Of a DNA stretch of 48,552 nucleotides, positions 15,796 through 25,290 are shown in pieces. Position 1 is the stretch's first letter; each line of letters opens with the position of its first letter. Under the pieces are notes generated by a model. It was not told the origin of the DNA. It did not search any database and saw only the letters and a list, made by a program, of their open reading frames with translations. The position numbers were made by a program, and so were the translations under genes. The stretch is from Gammaproteobacteria bacterium (GTDB lineage: Bacteria; Pseudomonadota; Gammaproteobacteria; Steroidobacterales; Steroidobacteraceae): the NCBI GenBank assembly GCA_028293745.1, contig JAQGOF010000002.1, positions 1-48,552 on the forward strand. The letters run 5' to 3'.

Positions 15796-17116
15796 GCGCG
15801 GGCGTGCGCGCCGGTAGTACCGTCCCTGACACTTCACCGAAACCGATTCGCGCATACCCTGCCCGAGTGCAACCGGCGCGAAAGATCACGCGATCTGCGT
15901 CCTCGAGGAACGTCCTGGTTTCGCCCGATGACAGGTGTAATTCACTCTTGCCATTCTGACTGAGCTCCAACAGAGATCCGGCCTGCTGTGGTGCCGGGCC
16001 GGACAGCGTGCCAGTACCGACAAGGTCACCCGGCTGGAGATTGCAGCCGTTGACACTGTGATGAGTGACCAGTTGGGACAAGCTCCAGTACAGGTCGCGC
16101 AGATTCGACTGCGACAGTTGATGAGGCTCCAAGTGCTGCTCGCGCACGCGCTGGGTTTCGAGGTACGCCTCGAGCTCGACATCGACAGCACCGGCGGCGC
16201 GAACCTCGCGGGAATCCAGGTAGGCCAAGGGCTGTGGATCATCGGCTGGGCGCTTCCAGGGTGCACGGAATGGCGCCAGCGCTTCGAGCGTAACGATCCA
16301 GGGGGAGATGGTCGTTGCGAAATTCTTCGCCAGAAAGGGCCCCAGCGGTTGGTATTCCCAACTTTGCAGATCTCTGGCTGACCAGTCGTTCAGCAAACAC
16401 ACACCGAAGAGGTGACTTTCGGCCTCATCCAGGGGAATGGGCTCGCCAAGCGAGTTTCCTCGTCCGACAAACGCACCCATTTCCAACTCGTAGTCGAGTC
16501 GCCGGCTCGGGCCGAAACTCGGTATCCTGGCGCCCGCAGGCAGTGTCTGACCGGCGGGCCGGTGGAATCCCTGGCCGGAGACCGCAATCGATGAGCTTCG
16601 CCCGTGATAGCCGATCGGAACCCATTTGTAGTTGGGCAGGAGGGGATTGTCCGGTCTGAACAGCCTTCCCACGGTGGTCGCGTGATGAATCGAAGCGTAG
16701 AAGTCCGTGTAGTCGCCAATTGTGGCGGGCAGGGCGAATTGTGCCTGCGACTGCGGAATGAGCGCGGCCTGCAGTCTGGACTCGAGCGGCGAGCCGGCTC
16801 GCAGGGCATTGGAGAGGGCGCTTCGCAATGCGCCAGCGGCTGAGGGACCCATCGACATGAACACGTTCAGTGATGGCTGGGCGGCAGCAGCGAGCGCCGT
16901 TGCGGCTTCCGGGGGCAATATGGCCATCCGGGTCACAGCCACGAGGTCGAGTACTACGGACCCGATGGCAACGCCGCCCCGGAACGACTCCTGGGTGCCG
17001 GCGCGGCGGAACACCCCAAAGGGGAGATTCTGGATGGGAAAGTCCGTACCCGGTTCGTTGGCGCTGTTGACCCAACTCCTGAGCGAAGGGTCATGTGTAG
17101 CATCGATCCTTCGCAC
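15785..17116 (-). CDS. fahA: Fumarylacetoacetase
   Basis: A 443-residue cytoplasmic enzyme that hydrolyses 4-fumarylacetoacetate to fumarate and acetoacetate, the last step of tyrosine/homogentisate breakdown. Family blocks visible in order are NSANEPGTDFPIQNLPFGVF (N-terminal SH3-like domain), PIGYHGRSSSI, RLDYELEMGAFVGRGN (metal-binding acidic residues), LLNDWSARDLQSWEYQPLGP and the DLVGTGTLSGP block. I choose a GTG start at 17116: its G is also the last base of the hmgA stop codon (TAGTG), and GGGGGAG lies just upstream. The longer in-frame start at 17167 would add residues unlike the family. It is the last gene of the hpd-hmgA-fahA operon. Confidence 0.95.
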   Translation of the reverse strand: MRRIDATHDPSLRSWVNSANEPGTDFPIQNLPFGVFRRAGTQESFRGGVAIGSVVLDLVAVTRMAILPPEAATALAAAAQPSLNVFMSMGPSAAGALRSALSNALRAGSPLESRLQAALIPQSQAQFALPATIGDYTDFYASIHHATTVGRLFRPDNPLLPNYKWVPIGYHGRSSSIAVSGQGFHRPAGQTLPAGARIPSFGPSRRLDYELEMGAFVGRGNSLGEPIPLDEAESHLFGVCLLNDWSARDLQSWEYQPLGPFLAKNFATTISPWIVTLEALAPFRAPWKRPADDPQPLAYLDSREVRAAGAVDVELEAYLETQRVREQHLEPHQLSQSNLRDLYWSLSQLVTHHSVNGCNLQPGDLVGTGTLSGPAPQQAGSLLELSQNGKSELHLSSGETRTFLEDADRVIFRAGCTRAGYARIGFGEVSGTVLPARTPAPTH

Positions 17117-18465
17117 TAACCCGCTCCCCCAGCGTGCGGCGAGAAATTCTTCGGGAGTCCCTGCCAACAGTCACTGTAGTCAGACTGCAGCGTGGGCAAA
17201 GCCAGCGCGGCGGGCGTCGGACAAATGACCGTTCGAGTCTCGAACATGAATGCCATCGTATCGGTGATATGGTCCGGTTGGGTGGTGTCTGCCCGAGTGG
17301 CTCGCTCGAAAGTGGCTGCATCGGGTCCGTGACCGCTCATGCAGTTGTGCAGTGAGGCGCCCCCCGGCAGGAAACCCTCTTTCCTGGCGTCGTAAATTCC
17401 ATGGATCAGCCCCATGAATTCACTGGCGACATTGCGGTGAAACCAGGGTGGACGGAAGGTGTCGCTCATGACGAGCCAGCGCGGGGGGAAAACGACGAAG
17501 TCGATGGTGTCCACGCCGGGAGTATCGCTGATCGATTGCAACACCAGGAATATCGACGGGTCCGGATGGTCGTAGCTGATCGAGCCCATGGTGTTGAAAC
17601 GGCGCAGGTCGTACCTGTAGGGCGCGCAGTTGCCATGCCACGCGACTACGTCCAAAGGGGAATGATCGATGCGGGCTGACCACAACCCGCCCATGAACTT
17701 TGCTACCAGCTCGAAGTCACCCTCGCTGTCCTCATAGGCGGCCACCGGACTGTGGAAGTCGCGGGACAGAGCCAGTGCGTTCGATCCCAGCGGCCCAAGG
17801 TCCGGCAGGCGCAAGGCCGCGCCGAAATTCTCGCAGACGTAGCCACGCGCCTGGCCATCGAGGAGCTGAACTCGAAACCGCAAGCCACGCGGCAGTACCG
17901 CGATCTGCAGCGGCTCGACATCGAGTACTCCAAGCTCGGTCGCCAGACGCAAGCGGCCGAGTTGCGGCACGATCAGCAACTCGCCATCCGCGTTGTAGAA
18001 ATAGCGACCCTGCATCGATCGGTTGGCGACGTACCAGTGAATGCCGCAGCCGCTCTGTTGAGCAGGTGAGCCATTGCCACCCACGCTGGTCAATCCTTGT
18101 ATGAAGTCCGTTGGTTGAGTTGGAATCGGCAGGGGATCCCAGCGCAGCTGGTTGGGCGAGGCGTCCGTTGCATCGAATCGGCTGGTGAGCCGCCCACTGT
18201 CAATGCGCACGAAAGGCCCGTGTACGGCCGCCGGCCGGATGCGGTAGAGCCAGGACCTGCGGCTGGCGTGTCGAGGCGCCGTAAAGGCTGTGCCCGAGAA
18301 CTGCTCGGCGTACAGTCCGTAGGGAGGATGTTGTGGTGAGTTCCCCTTGGGTGGCAGGGCGCCGGGCAAGGCCTCTGTAGCGAATTCGTTCGCGAATCCC
18401 GTCTGATAGGAAAGTGACTCCGCTCGATGCTGAGCGGCTGCCGGCCGACCGGGTACAGCAGACAT
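17116..18465 (-). CDS. hmgA: Homogentisate 1,2-dioxygenase
   Basis: A 449-residue non-haem iron dioxygenase opening the homogentisate ring to maleylacetoacetate. Recognisable blocks are [40 protein letters not shown], the iron-site region [16 protein letters not shown] and [15 protein letters not shown], which hold the His/Glu ligands. Length and order match the family. ATG 18465 is preferred because GAGGG lies just upstream, and it falls 13 bases after the hpd stop; a longer frame from 18525 would run into hpd. The stop codon overlaps the fahA GTG by one base, a clear case of translational coupling. No maleylacetoacetate isomerase gene is visible in this operon, so isomerisation must be supplied elsewhere or occur another way. 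Confidence 0.95.
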   Translation of the reverse strand: MSAVPGRPAAAQHRAESLSYQTGFANEFATEALPGALPPKGNSPQHPPYGLYAEQFSGTAFTAPRHASRRSWLYRIRPAAVHGPFVRIDSGRLTSRFDATDASPNQLRWDPLPIPTQPTDFIQGLTSVGGNGSPAQQSGCGIHWYVANRSMQGRYFYNADGELLIVPQLGRLRLATELGVLDVEPLQIAVLPRGLRFRVQLLDGQARGYVCENFGAALRLPDLGPLGSNALALSRDFHSPVAAYEDSEGDFELVAKFMGGLWSARIDHSPLDVVAWHGNCAPYRYDLRRFNTMGSISYDHPDPSIFLVLQSISDTPGVDTIDFVVFPPRWLVMSDTFRPPWFHRNVASEFMGLIHGIYDARKEGFLPGGASLHNCMSGHGPDAATFERATRADTTQPDHITDTMAFMFETRTVICPTPAALALPTLQSDYSDCWQGLPKNFSPHAGGAG

Positions 18466-18478
18466 GATGTGGAAGCCC

Positions 18479-19606
18479 TCAACCCGGAGTCTTCGGTTTG
18501 AGCACGCCGCGCCGGATCTGATCACGCTCCATGCTCACGAACAGCGCCCGGAAGTTGCCGTGACCGAAGCCCTCGTCTCCCTGACGCTGGATAATTTCGA
18601 AAAAGACCGGTCCGATGACCGTCTGCGTGAAAATCTGGCGCAGGTAACGGCCATTGCCGCCATCGAGAAGGATGCCGCGCTTTTGCAGCTCCTCCACCGG
18701 CTGGCCGTGGCCCGGCAGGCGCTCCGCGAGCATTTGGTAGTAGGTGTCTGGTGGCGCTGCCATGAAGGGCAGTCCCGCGGCATGCAAGCGGTCCCAGGTC
18801 GCGAAAATGTCGTCCGTCCGCAGGGCAATGTGCTGAATGCCCTCACCGCGGTACTGTTGAATGAATTCCTGGATCTGGTCCGGCCCGGCGCCGTCTTCGG
18901 ACTTCGGCTCGTTCAGAGGAATGCGGATCTTGCCGCCGGGGGCGGACAGTGCGCGGCTGGTGAGGCCGGTGTATTCGCCGGTGATGTCGAAATACTGCGC
19001 TTCGCGGAAGTTGAACACGCGGTGATAGAAGTCGTAGAAGTAATCCATCCGTCCCTTGCGGACATTGTGTGTCAGGTGGTCCACCTCGATCAGGCCGGCG
19101 CCGCGGGGATGTTGCTCGATGCCCGGCTCGGGAACGAAGTCGAAGTCATAAATTGTCGGGCTGCTGTAACGATCGACGAGATAGATCAGGCTGCCCCCGA
19201 TACCCTCGATGGCCGGAATGTTGAGCTCCATCGGGCCGATGGTTCCCTTGACCTCCCGCGCGCCTTGCGCCATGGCGTGGCACAGCGCCTGGCCTGCGTC
19301 GCGAACGCGAAAGGCCATCGCGCATACGCTGGGACCGTGGTCACCTGCAAACTGCTGCGCCAGGCTTCCCGGTTCGGCATTGAGTATGAAGTTGATTTCA
19401 CCCTGGCGGTACAGGGCCACATCCTTTGATCGATGGCGCGCAACGCGCGCAAACCCCATGGATTCGAACAGCCTGCCCAGCGCGGGCGCAGCCGGCGCCG
19501 TGTACTCGACAAACTCGAAACCGTCGATGCCCAGAGGATTGTCCCAGGCGGTGGGTCCCCCCGCCTGGCGCGCGGCGTGGACCGATTGAGTTTCGGGTGA
19601 TGACAT
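18479..19606 (-). CDS. hpd: 4-hydroxyphenylpyruvate dioxygenase
   Basis: A 375-residue Fe(II) enzyme converting 4-hydroxyphenylpyruvate to homogentisate. It has two VOC-type modules. The C-terminal module carries the iron ligands: His in [12 protein letters not shown], His in [13 protein letters not shown] and Glu in [13 protein letters not shown]. The C-terminal helix region [18 protein letters not shown] gates the active site. It is the first gene of the hpd-hmgA-fahA operon and is transcribed away from a MarR regulator. A promoter with an embedded perfect inverted repeat lies at 19641-19670. Confidence 0.96.
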   Translation of the reverse strand: MSSPETQSVHAARQAGGPTAWDNPLGIDGFEFVEYTAPAAPALGRLFESMGFARVARHRSKDVALYRQGEINFILNAEPGSLAQQFAGDHGPSVCAMAFRVRDAGQALCHAMAQGAREVKGTIGPMELNIPAIEGIGGSLIYLVDRYSSPTIYDFDFVPEPGIEQHPRGAGLIEVDHLTHNVRKGRMDYFYDFYHRVFNFREAQYFDITGEYTGLTSRALSAPGGKIRIPLNEPKSEDGAGPDQIQEFIQQYRGEGIQHIALRTDDIFATWDRLHAAGLPFMAAPPDTYYQMLAERLPGHGQPVEELQKRGILLDGGNGRYLRQIFTQTVIGPVFFEIIQRQGDEGFGHGNFRALFVSMERDQIRRGVLKPKTPG

Positions 19607-19640
19607 GGAGTGCCTCTTCTAATAGGCGTCGGTTGCCGGT

Positions 19641-19670
19641 ATCCTATGTAGTTGCGTTCGCAACTGTCAA
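19641..19670 (-). promoter_or_regulatory. hpd promoter with embedded MarR-type operator
   Basis: On the minus strand, TTGACA (19665-19670) and TAGGAT (19641-19646) are spaced by 18 bases, a good sigma-70-like promoter facing hpd. The spacer holds a perfect 7-2-7 inverted repeat, AGTTGCG then TT then CGCAACT on the plus strand (19650-19665). A repressor bound there would block polymerase. The divergent MarR gene starting at 19690 is the obvious candidate, and the same site could govern its own promoter. Confidence 0.65.
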
Positions 19671-19689
19671 GGGCTGCCACGGGGGACGC

Positions 19690-20166
19690 ATGCGGGAAAG
19701 TTCAGATTCGGGCAAGAGCGCCAAGCTGCAGTTGGAGCAATTCGTTCCGTTCCGCTTGAATCGCCTGGCTGTCGCGGTGAGTGAAAATCTGTCGCAGATC
19801 TATCGCGAGACCTTCGGGCTGGACGTTCCGGAGTGGCGAGTGTTGGTGACGGTCTGTGCAGGGAATGGGTGCACGGCACAACACATCGTAGCCAGCACGC
19901 GCATGCATAAGACCCGCGTCAGCCGTGCCGTTGCCGGGCTGGTGCACAGGAAGTTGATCGAACAAACCGCCAACCCGGCAGATGCGCGCGAGATGCCGCT
20001 TCATGCGACCAGGGCCGGCGAACAACTGTATCAGCGGCTCGTGCCGCTCGCCCTGGCACGCGAGCAGGAGATCCTGTCTTGCCTGGATACGGTACAACGG
20101 CAAGCGTTTCTGGATGCCCTCGATCGGCTGGAGGCCTCGTTGGACCTTGGCGGCGCAGGGGGATAG
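19690..20166 (+). CDS. MarR-family regulator, probable repressor of the homogentisate operon
   Basis: A 158-residue winged-helix protein. The MarR core is visible as FRLNRLAVAVSENLSQIYRE, then FGLDVPEWRVLVTV, TAQHIVASTRMHKTRVSRAV (recognition helix), the wing LIEQTANPADAREMPLHATR and a C-terminal dimerisation helix. It is divergent from hpd with an 83-base gap containing a perfect inverted repeat inside the hpd promoter. That arrangement suggests it represses hpd-hmgA-fahA until a pathway intermediate, such as homogentisate or 4-hydroxyphenylpyruvate, is present. The open frame extends to 19426 inside hpd, but ATG 19690 with GGGGGA upstream is the sensible start. Confidence 0.85.
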   Translation: MRESSDSGKSAKLQLEQFVPFRLNRLAVAVSENLSQIYRETFGLDVPEWRVLVTVCAGNGCTAQHIVASTRMHKTRVSRAVAGLVHRKLIEQTANPADAREMPLHATRAGEQLYQRLVPLALAREQEILSCLDTVQRQAFLDALDRLEASLDLGGAGG

Positions 20167-20173
20167 GGCTGAT

Positions 20174-21493
20174 CTAGGAGCCATCTGTCCGCTCGCGCAG
20201 CACGAGCCAGCCAACGGCCAGTACTGCGGCTCCGGCACCCATGGACACGCCTCCCGCAATGAGAAACAGCGTCGACGTGACCATTCCCGCGCTGATGAGC
20301 ATGCCACCGATGCTCGGTCCAAAGATCGCACCAACACGTCCGATGCCCAAGGACCAGCCGACGCCCGTGGCGCGTAACGGCGTCTCATAAAACGTCGCGC
20401 ACAGGGCAACCATACACATCTGCGCCCCGATGCTCAGGAACCCGGCGGCGAAGGCGGTCGCGAGGAACATAACATCGGATTGAGCTGTTCCGATGAGTGC
20501 GATGGCTCCCGCACCCAGACCATACGCGCCGCTGACAGGGAGGGTAGGGCCGTGACGGTCCGCGAGTCTGCCAATCAAGAGACACCCGACAATGGCGCCG
20601 AGATTCAGCGCGGCTACGGCAAGCACGGCGCTCGTCATGCCGAAGCCGCCTCGCCTGGCCACCAGCGGCAGCCAGTTCACCAGGAAGTAGGACAGCAGCA
20701 AGCTCAGGAGAAAAGTGAGTGACAACAGCAGCGTGCCGAGCGCTCTACCGTCGCGGAACAAGCTCGCCACGGAAGCTCTGGAAACCTGCGCCGCAGGTGG
20801 CATCTGGCCGTTCCACTCACTCTCGCACTTCATCTGCTCGAGTACCGCGTAAATCGCGGCCCGGTCCTGGACCATCGCCAGGTAACGGATCGACTCCGGC
20901 ACCAATATCTCGATCAGCGGCAGCAACAACAACGGCACGAGGCTGCCAACGTAGAACAGGCTCTGCCAGCCGAAAGCCGGAATCAGCCCGGCAGCCGCAA
21001 TCCCGCCGATGACCGCCCCCAGCGGAAACCCGCAGAACATGATCCCCACGACGGTTGCGCGAAGCCGCCGCGGCGCATATTCGGACGTCAGGGAGATCAC
21101 CGCAGGAAGGGCTCCACCCAATCCGAGGCCGGTCACGAGCCGGACCAGGATCAAGCCCGGCACGGACGTCGTAAATGGCGTGACCAGTGAGGCGAGGGCA
21201 AAGACCCCGACCGCCGCGAGCAGGCTCGGCTTGCGCCCCATCCTGTCTGCGAGGGACCCGAAGCTGAGGGCGCCCAGCAAGCTCCCAAGCAGCCCTGCGC
21301 CGAATACGATGCCGAATGCGCCCGGCATGACGCCCCAATCCGCGGCGATATCCGGAGCCGCCAGTGCGATCGACTGCGTGTCAAAACCATCGGCCATGGC
21401 TACCGATGCGCACAGTGCCGTGATGCGGATTTGCGCCGGACCGAATCGGCTGCCATCGATGAGGGCCTCGAGGTCACTCTTCTGAGCTGACAT
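20174..21493 (-). CDS. MFS transporter, aromatic acid:H+ symporter (AAHS) type
   Basis: A 439-residue, 12-helix inner-membrane transporter. AAHS hallmarks are DGFDTQSIALAAPDIA in helix 1, the loop FGSLADRMGRKPSLLA between helices 2 and 3, GLGLGGALPAVISLTSEYAP and, in the second half, LIGRLADRHGP. Members carry protocatechuate, 4-hydroxybenzoate, vanillate and similar acids. ATG 21493 is preferred by alignment to the paralogue at 39427; a GTG at 21526, immediately after the esterase stop, is an alternative. It follows the secreted esterase gene in the same direction with almost no gap. A plausible division of labour is that the esterase releases an aromatic acid outside and this protein imports it. 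It is convergent with the MarR gene. Confidence 0.88.
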   Translation of the reverse strand: MSAQKSDLEALIDGSRFGPAQIRITALCASVAMADGFDTQSIALAAPDIAADWGVMPGAFGIVFGAGLLGSLLGALSFGSLADRMGRKPSLLAAVGVFALASLVTPFTTSVPGLILVRLVTGLGLGGALPAVISLTSEYAPRRLRATVVGIMFCGFPLGAVIGGIAAAGLIPAFGWQSLFYVGSLVPLLLLPLIEILVPESIRYLAMVQDRAAIYAVLEQMKCESEWNGQMPPAAQVSRASVASLFRDGRALGTLLLSLTFLLSLLLSYFLVNWLPLVARRGGFGMTSAVLAVAALNLGAIVGCLLIGRLADRHGPTLPVSGAYGLGAGAIALIGTAQSDVMFLATAFAAGFLSIGAQMCMVALCATFYETPLRATGVGWSLGIGRVGAIFGPSIGGMLISAGMVTSTLFLIAGGVSMGAGAAVLAVGWLVLRERTDGS

Positions 21494-21527
21494 CTTCGGT
21501 GTGCTCGGACGATCGAGCCCGTACACC

Positions 21528-24500
21528 TTACCGGGCCGTGAAGCTCAGCGTGCCGTCGGCATTCCTTCGCCAGTGCTTGAAGAAATCCCACTCCAGCTGC
21601 GCCTCACGCAAATCGGCACCGTGCGACAAATCCTTGATCCAGACGACATCGAACAACCCCAGCGGGGCAGGGTCCGCGCTCGTGTATCGGTAGATCTCAA
21701 ACCGGCCCTGTGGATAGCGCCGGTCGGCCGCGGCGCGCACGAGTTTGCCGCCGGGCACCAGTGCCTCGTACGGCGCCGAGTTGCTACTGCTCACCTTTTC
21801 GATGCGGTCCGCCGCCGTGATGTGGTTGAAGGTCTTGAGCTGGTCGATGGCGTCCCGCAATACGCCTTGAGCCGGAATCGCACCATCGACACTGGATCCT
21901 GAGTCGACATCGCCGTACACCATCATGGTCGGGATACGGATGTCCGATTTCGCCTTGGCGGCTGCGACCGCCGCCTGCACTTCCGGGGTGAAGGCGCCGA
22001 AGCCGTTGTTGGGAGAGATCGCCGCGAAAAGCTGCGGATGGGAGACGCCCATCATGAAAGTCAGGCCGCTGCCGAACGAGAAGCCCTGCATGTAGACTCT
22101 CGAGCTGTCCGCGCCATACGTCTGCACTACGTCCCGGATCAGTTGCTCGATGAATTTCTGATCCGGACCGTCCGGGTGGGTGAAATCCCACATGTTGTTA
22201 TGAGCGCTGGGATAGACGGTGATGAAACCTTCGCGCTCGCCGACCGCATGCATCTTGATCTGACTGAGATACAGCCAGGCGGGAAAGTTCGCGCCGTGCG
22301 CGCTGATGACTACTGGAAGCGCCTGCCCGCGGCCCTGAGCGGAGGGCAGCTTCACATAGTACTTGTAAGGCTCACCGGAGCCCACATCGACGGTCTTCAC
22401 CTGAAAGGCCGCATTGGCCTCAGCCTCGGTGAGCATGCTGCCGACGTCCCCGTTGGGGGAGGAGGTCCAGCGGGCAACATGCGCGAACAGATCGTTCCAG
22501 ATGGCCGACGACATTGCCGCGTCGTACTTCGTCGCAGCATCGAGCGTCGTGAGACGAACCTGCTGCGCGTCATTGTTGGAATTGTTGTAGATCTGAGTCT
22601 TGAAGCCGCCCACCGTACGCGTCGCGGCCGTTCCGGCAACAGCGTTGCTGCGCCTCCAATAATCGACCAACCGTGTTGCGGCGGCGGATGCCGTAGCGGA
22701 GTTGAAGATCCACACCGCGACCGGGACTTCCCGCTTGAGCTGCTTCCAGACCGGCGGCACATTTTTTCCCGGGCGTATATTCTGGAAGTAATGTTGCGCG
22801 GGCTCGTCACCCCTGGCATAAACCGCCTCGAAGGGAGCCGCATCCAAAGTTGCCACCGCGGCGAACAGACCGGGGTGGTTGACCGCAAACTCCTGCGCCA
22901 CCGTGCCGCCCGCGCCGACGCCTGTCAGATAGTAGAAGGGCGCCCACGTCGGAATCCGGTTGCCACGCATCCCGCCGCCTTCGCGGTTGGCCCCGCCGTC
23001 ACGGTTGCCGCCGCCCATACCAGCACCTTCACGGCCGCCGCCTTCCCGGTTGGGGCCTCCTCCACGCTCGCCGCCCGCGCCGCCGCCGCCCGCGCCCATG
23101 CGGCCCTCGCCTTCGCCGCGGCGCCCCTCCGCGGCGGGACCACCCGCTCCGAGAGGTATCAGGTGCGTGCGCGCGTGATCGAACACGGCTTTCAGGTAAT
23201 GATCCTCGCCGCCACTGTAGTTCGCCCAGGTCTGTTTCGCCGCCTCCGGGAAGACCACCGCGAACCCGTTGTCCTCAGCGAGGCTGAGCCAGCCGGAGGT
23301 TTGCGCGAACTGCTCTGTTGACTGGCCGTTGTCAGGCAGGGCGAGCACGACGAAAGTGAAGGTCGCCCGGTTGGCTTTCGAGGACACGAAGTAGGAATAG
23401 GTCCGATCCTCGCCATCGACACTGATCGTGTGGTGTCCGATAGCAGGATCGCCTGCGGCTGCGCGAAGGGTTGCCGGAGAGGCGGCATCTGGGGTTGCCG
23501 CATAGCCGGCCGCAGCGGGGGTCGTCGCAGAGCGTTGGCAATATGGGTTCGAGCCGTCTGGTGCAGCCGTGCAATTCAGCTTCTGGGAGCGTGTCGTGGC
23601 TACCCATTTCACGGTCGTGGCATCGCGTTGCACGTCGGAGACCTTGACGCTTTCCCAGGCCAGGTTTCCGATGGCGAGCGTTGTAGCCTGTTGCAGAGTC
23701 TGCACGTCCGCCGGCTTGCCGGAATGGCTTGCCGGGGGTCTTCGGTCCGGTGCCCCCGCCGATGCCGTTGTCACAGGCCCAGGTGCCGCCGCGCCAGGCG
23801 CGTCGGAACCGCTGTTGATGATGAAGTCGCGGTTGTTTTCCTCAGTGTCGTATTCGACCGGCTCCCACTGCGGACGGCGCCGAAACGTCTTTACCGTCGA
23901 CCAAGGCTTGGTGAGCGCCTGGGGATCCTCCACGGTGATCTCGTCCACTAAAGTGCTCGCGTCCGATGCGTAGATTCGCTCTTTGATTGTCATGGCGCTG
24001 CTGTGTGGGCCGCCGCCGGGCAAGCGAATGGAATCCTTCACGCAGCAGGTGTCGACCAGCAGCTCCTGGCCGTGCCATCGGCCGATCGAGTGTCCCGCGG
24101 AATTCGGCAAAGGCTCGCTCGGATGCTGGCGGCCATCGGTGTAGATACGGCGCACGGGACCGCTCTCGGGAATGAGCAGGACTTCGCGCGGGTTGATCTC
24201 CACCTCAACCGGGAAAACCAGGGTCATCATGCCGGGCATGCCGGCGGCGCCGCGCTGTCCACCGCGAGCCGTGGGAGCGCTCGCGGCGAGCTTCTGGTAT
24301 TGCTCGTTGTACGGCGCCCGCTGCGGCACGCCCACGGGTATCCGATCGTCCCAGACGATGTCGCCGTCGCGCTCCCAGACACCGTTCCAGTCGGGCAGAG
24401 CAGACCACTTGGGCGGCTTCGGTCCGCCCGTGGGCATGTTGGCGAGCTGTGCCAAGGCATCACCCGCGGCCAGCAACGCGAGGCTCGCGGCGAGGCCTGC

Positions 24501-24548
24501 GAACATACGTGTCACTTCAAGCCCTTTCGTTCGGTCGCTCATCAGCAT
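21528..24548 (-). CDS. Secreted three-part protein: DUF6152-associated N-terminal domain plus two PHB-depolymerase/feruloyl-esterase-like domains
   Basis: About 1006 residues with a signal peptide (FAGLAASLALLAAGDALA). The N-terminal region (to about 280) has the motif PDWNGVWERDGDIVWDDRIP and RRIYTDGRQHPSE, a family usually found beside DUF6152 genes. An alpha/beta-hydrolase-like region follows (about 380-690) whose nucleophile elbow reads GVGAGG, with alanine at 546 instead of serine, so it looks catalytically dead. It contains a Gly/Arg-rich linker near residues 470-530. The C-terminal hydrolase (about 720-1006) keeps a full triad: GFSFGSG with Ser824, VYGDVDSG and KDLSHGAD. Such esterases cleave polyhydroxyalkanoate or feruloyl/aromatic esters. 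ATG 24548 has AGAGGGAG six bases upstream; 24596 is the longer alternative. It is cotranscribed with DUF6152 upstream and the AAHS transporter downstream. Confidence 0.8.
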   Translation of the reverse strand: MLMSDRTKGLEVTRMFAGLAASLALLAAGDALAQLANMPTGGPKPPKWSALPDWNGVWERDGDIVWDDRIPVGVPQRAPYNEQYQKLAASAPTARGGQRGAAGMPGMMTLVFPVEVEINPREVLLIPESGPVRRIYTDGRQHPSEPLPNSAGHSIGRWHGQELLVDTCCVKDSIRLPGGGPHSSAMTIKERIYASDASTLVDEITVEDPQALTKPWSTVKTFRRRPQWEPVEYDTEENNRDFIINSGSDAPGAAAPGPVTTASAGAPDRRPPASHSGKPADVQTLQQATTLAIGNLAWESVKVSDVQRDATTVKWVATTRSQKLNCTAAPDGSNPYCQRSATTPAAAGYAATPDAASPATLRAAAGDPAIGHHTISVDGEDRTYSYFVSSKANRATFTFVVLALPDNGQSTEQFAQTSGWLSLAEDNGFAVVFPEAAKQTWANYSGGEDHYLKAVFDHARTHLIPLGAGGPAAEGRRGEGEGRMGAGGGGAGGERGGGPNREGGGREGAGMGGGNRDGGANREGGGMRGNRIPTWAPFYYLTGVGAGGTVAQEFAVNHPGLFAAVATLDAAPFEAVYARGDEPAQHYFQNIRPGKNVPPVWKQLKREVPVAVWIFNSATASAAATRLVDYWRRSNAVAGTAATRTVGGFKTQIYNNSNNDAQQVRLTTLDAATKYDAAMSSAIWNDLFAHVARWTSSPNGDVGSMLTEAEANAAFQVKTVDVGSGEPYKYYVKLPSAQGRGQALPVVISAHGANFPAWLYLSQIKMHAVGEREGFITVYPSAHNNMWDFTHPDGPDQKFIEQLIRDVVQTYGADSSRVYMQGFSFGSGLTFMMGVSHPQLFAAISPNNGFGAFTPEVQAAVAAAKAKSDIRIPTMMVYGDVDSGSSVDGAIPAQGVLRDAIDQLKTFNHITAADRIEKVSSSNSAPYEALVPGGKLVRAAADRRYPQGRFEIYRYTSADPAPLGLFDVVWIKDLSHGADLREAQLEWDFFKHWRRNADGTLSFTAR

Positions 24549-24612
24549 CAACATCTCCCTCTCAGGCAAGGCCACTCCGGCCAGTCGGTCGTCCACTCGG
24601 TTCGGCGACAGG

Positions 24613-25014
24613 TCAGTTCGGTGTCTGTCCCGAGCTCAGGATCCGTCCGTCCGGCAGCGTTGCCTCGACGAATGCACCGCCTTTGCGTCCGTCCCGCAGC
24701 GGATTGATCATCACGGAGACCTTGTCCCCGACCTTGAAGGTGTCAGGTCTCCAGCCGACGCGCAGCAGCGTGTTCACGCTGGAGCCTTCGATGCCGTACT
24801 CCACCTGGTTGCCGTTCTCGAGCACCAACAACTGCAGCCAGCAGTGCGGGTTGGTGAACTGCCACTCCCTCACCGTGCCCTCGAGCTTCAGTGCCTTGCT
24901 GCGGTCGAACATTGCGAATGAATGATGAGCCGAAGCGACCGGAATGCTCCCGAGCATCGCGCCGCAGCTCAGAGCGGCCGACAGGAGCAGTGTTCGCGTG
25001 CGCGCCATGGACAT
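24613..25014 (-). CDS. DUF6152 family periplasmic protein
   Basis: A 133-residue exported protein of unknown function. It has a signal peptide ending PVASAHHSF; the mature N-terminus begins with the conserved HHSFAMFD of DUF6152. The body is a small beta-rich domain with LEGTVREWQFTNPHCWLQLL and KVGDKVSVMINPLRDGRKGG, as in the family. AAGGTGA precedes the ATG. It is first in the operon with the large esterase and the AAHS transporter. DUF6152 genes recurrently neighbour proteins with the N-terminal domain of the esterase, so the two probably work together in the periplasm, but the function is not known. Confidence 0.85.
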   Translation of the reverse strand: MSMARTRTLLLSAALSCGAMLGSIPVASAHHSFAMFDRSKALKLEGTVREWQFTNPHCWLQLLVLENGNQVEYGIEGSSVNTLLRVGWRPDTFKVGDKVSVMINPLRDGRKGGAFVEATLPDGRILSSGQTPN

Positions 25015-25290
25015 TACGTCACCTTTCAGAAAGTAAGCGCGCCGTGTTGTGTTGGTGGCGCGCGTGTCAACTGTGCCGGCAGGGATTCTGGAGCAGGAAA
25101 AATCGAAAGGAAACTTTATTTTTTAGGCTGTGCGTTGTTGTCGCCGTGCGTCCGTTCGTACGCCAGCCGACATATTTCGTTATACTTCGACAGTTTCAAA
25201 ATGCCCCGGAAAAGTATAAGAATGGGGCTGTCGCGCCGGCCCACGGGCGGCCGGCGCGAGCCGCGAGACCGGCAAGAGGGGGATACGTCG

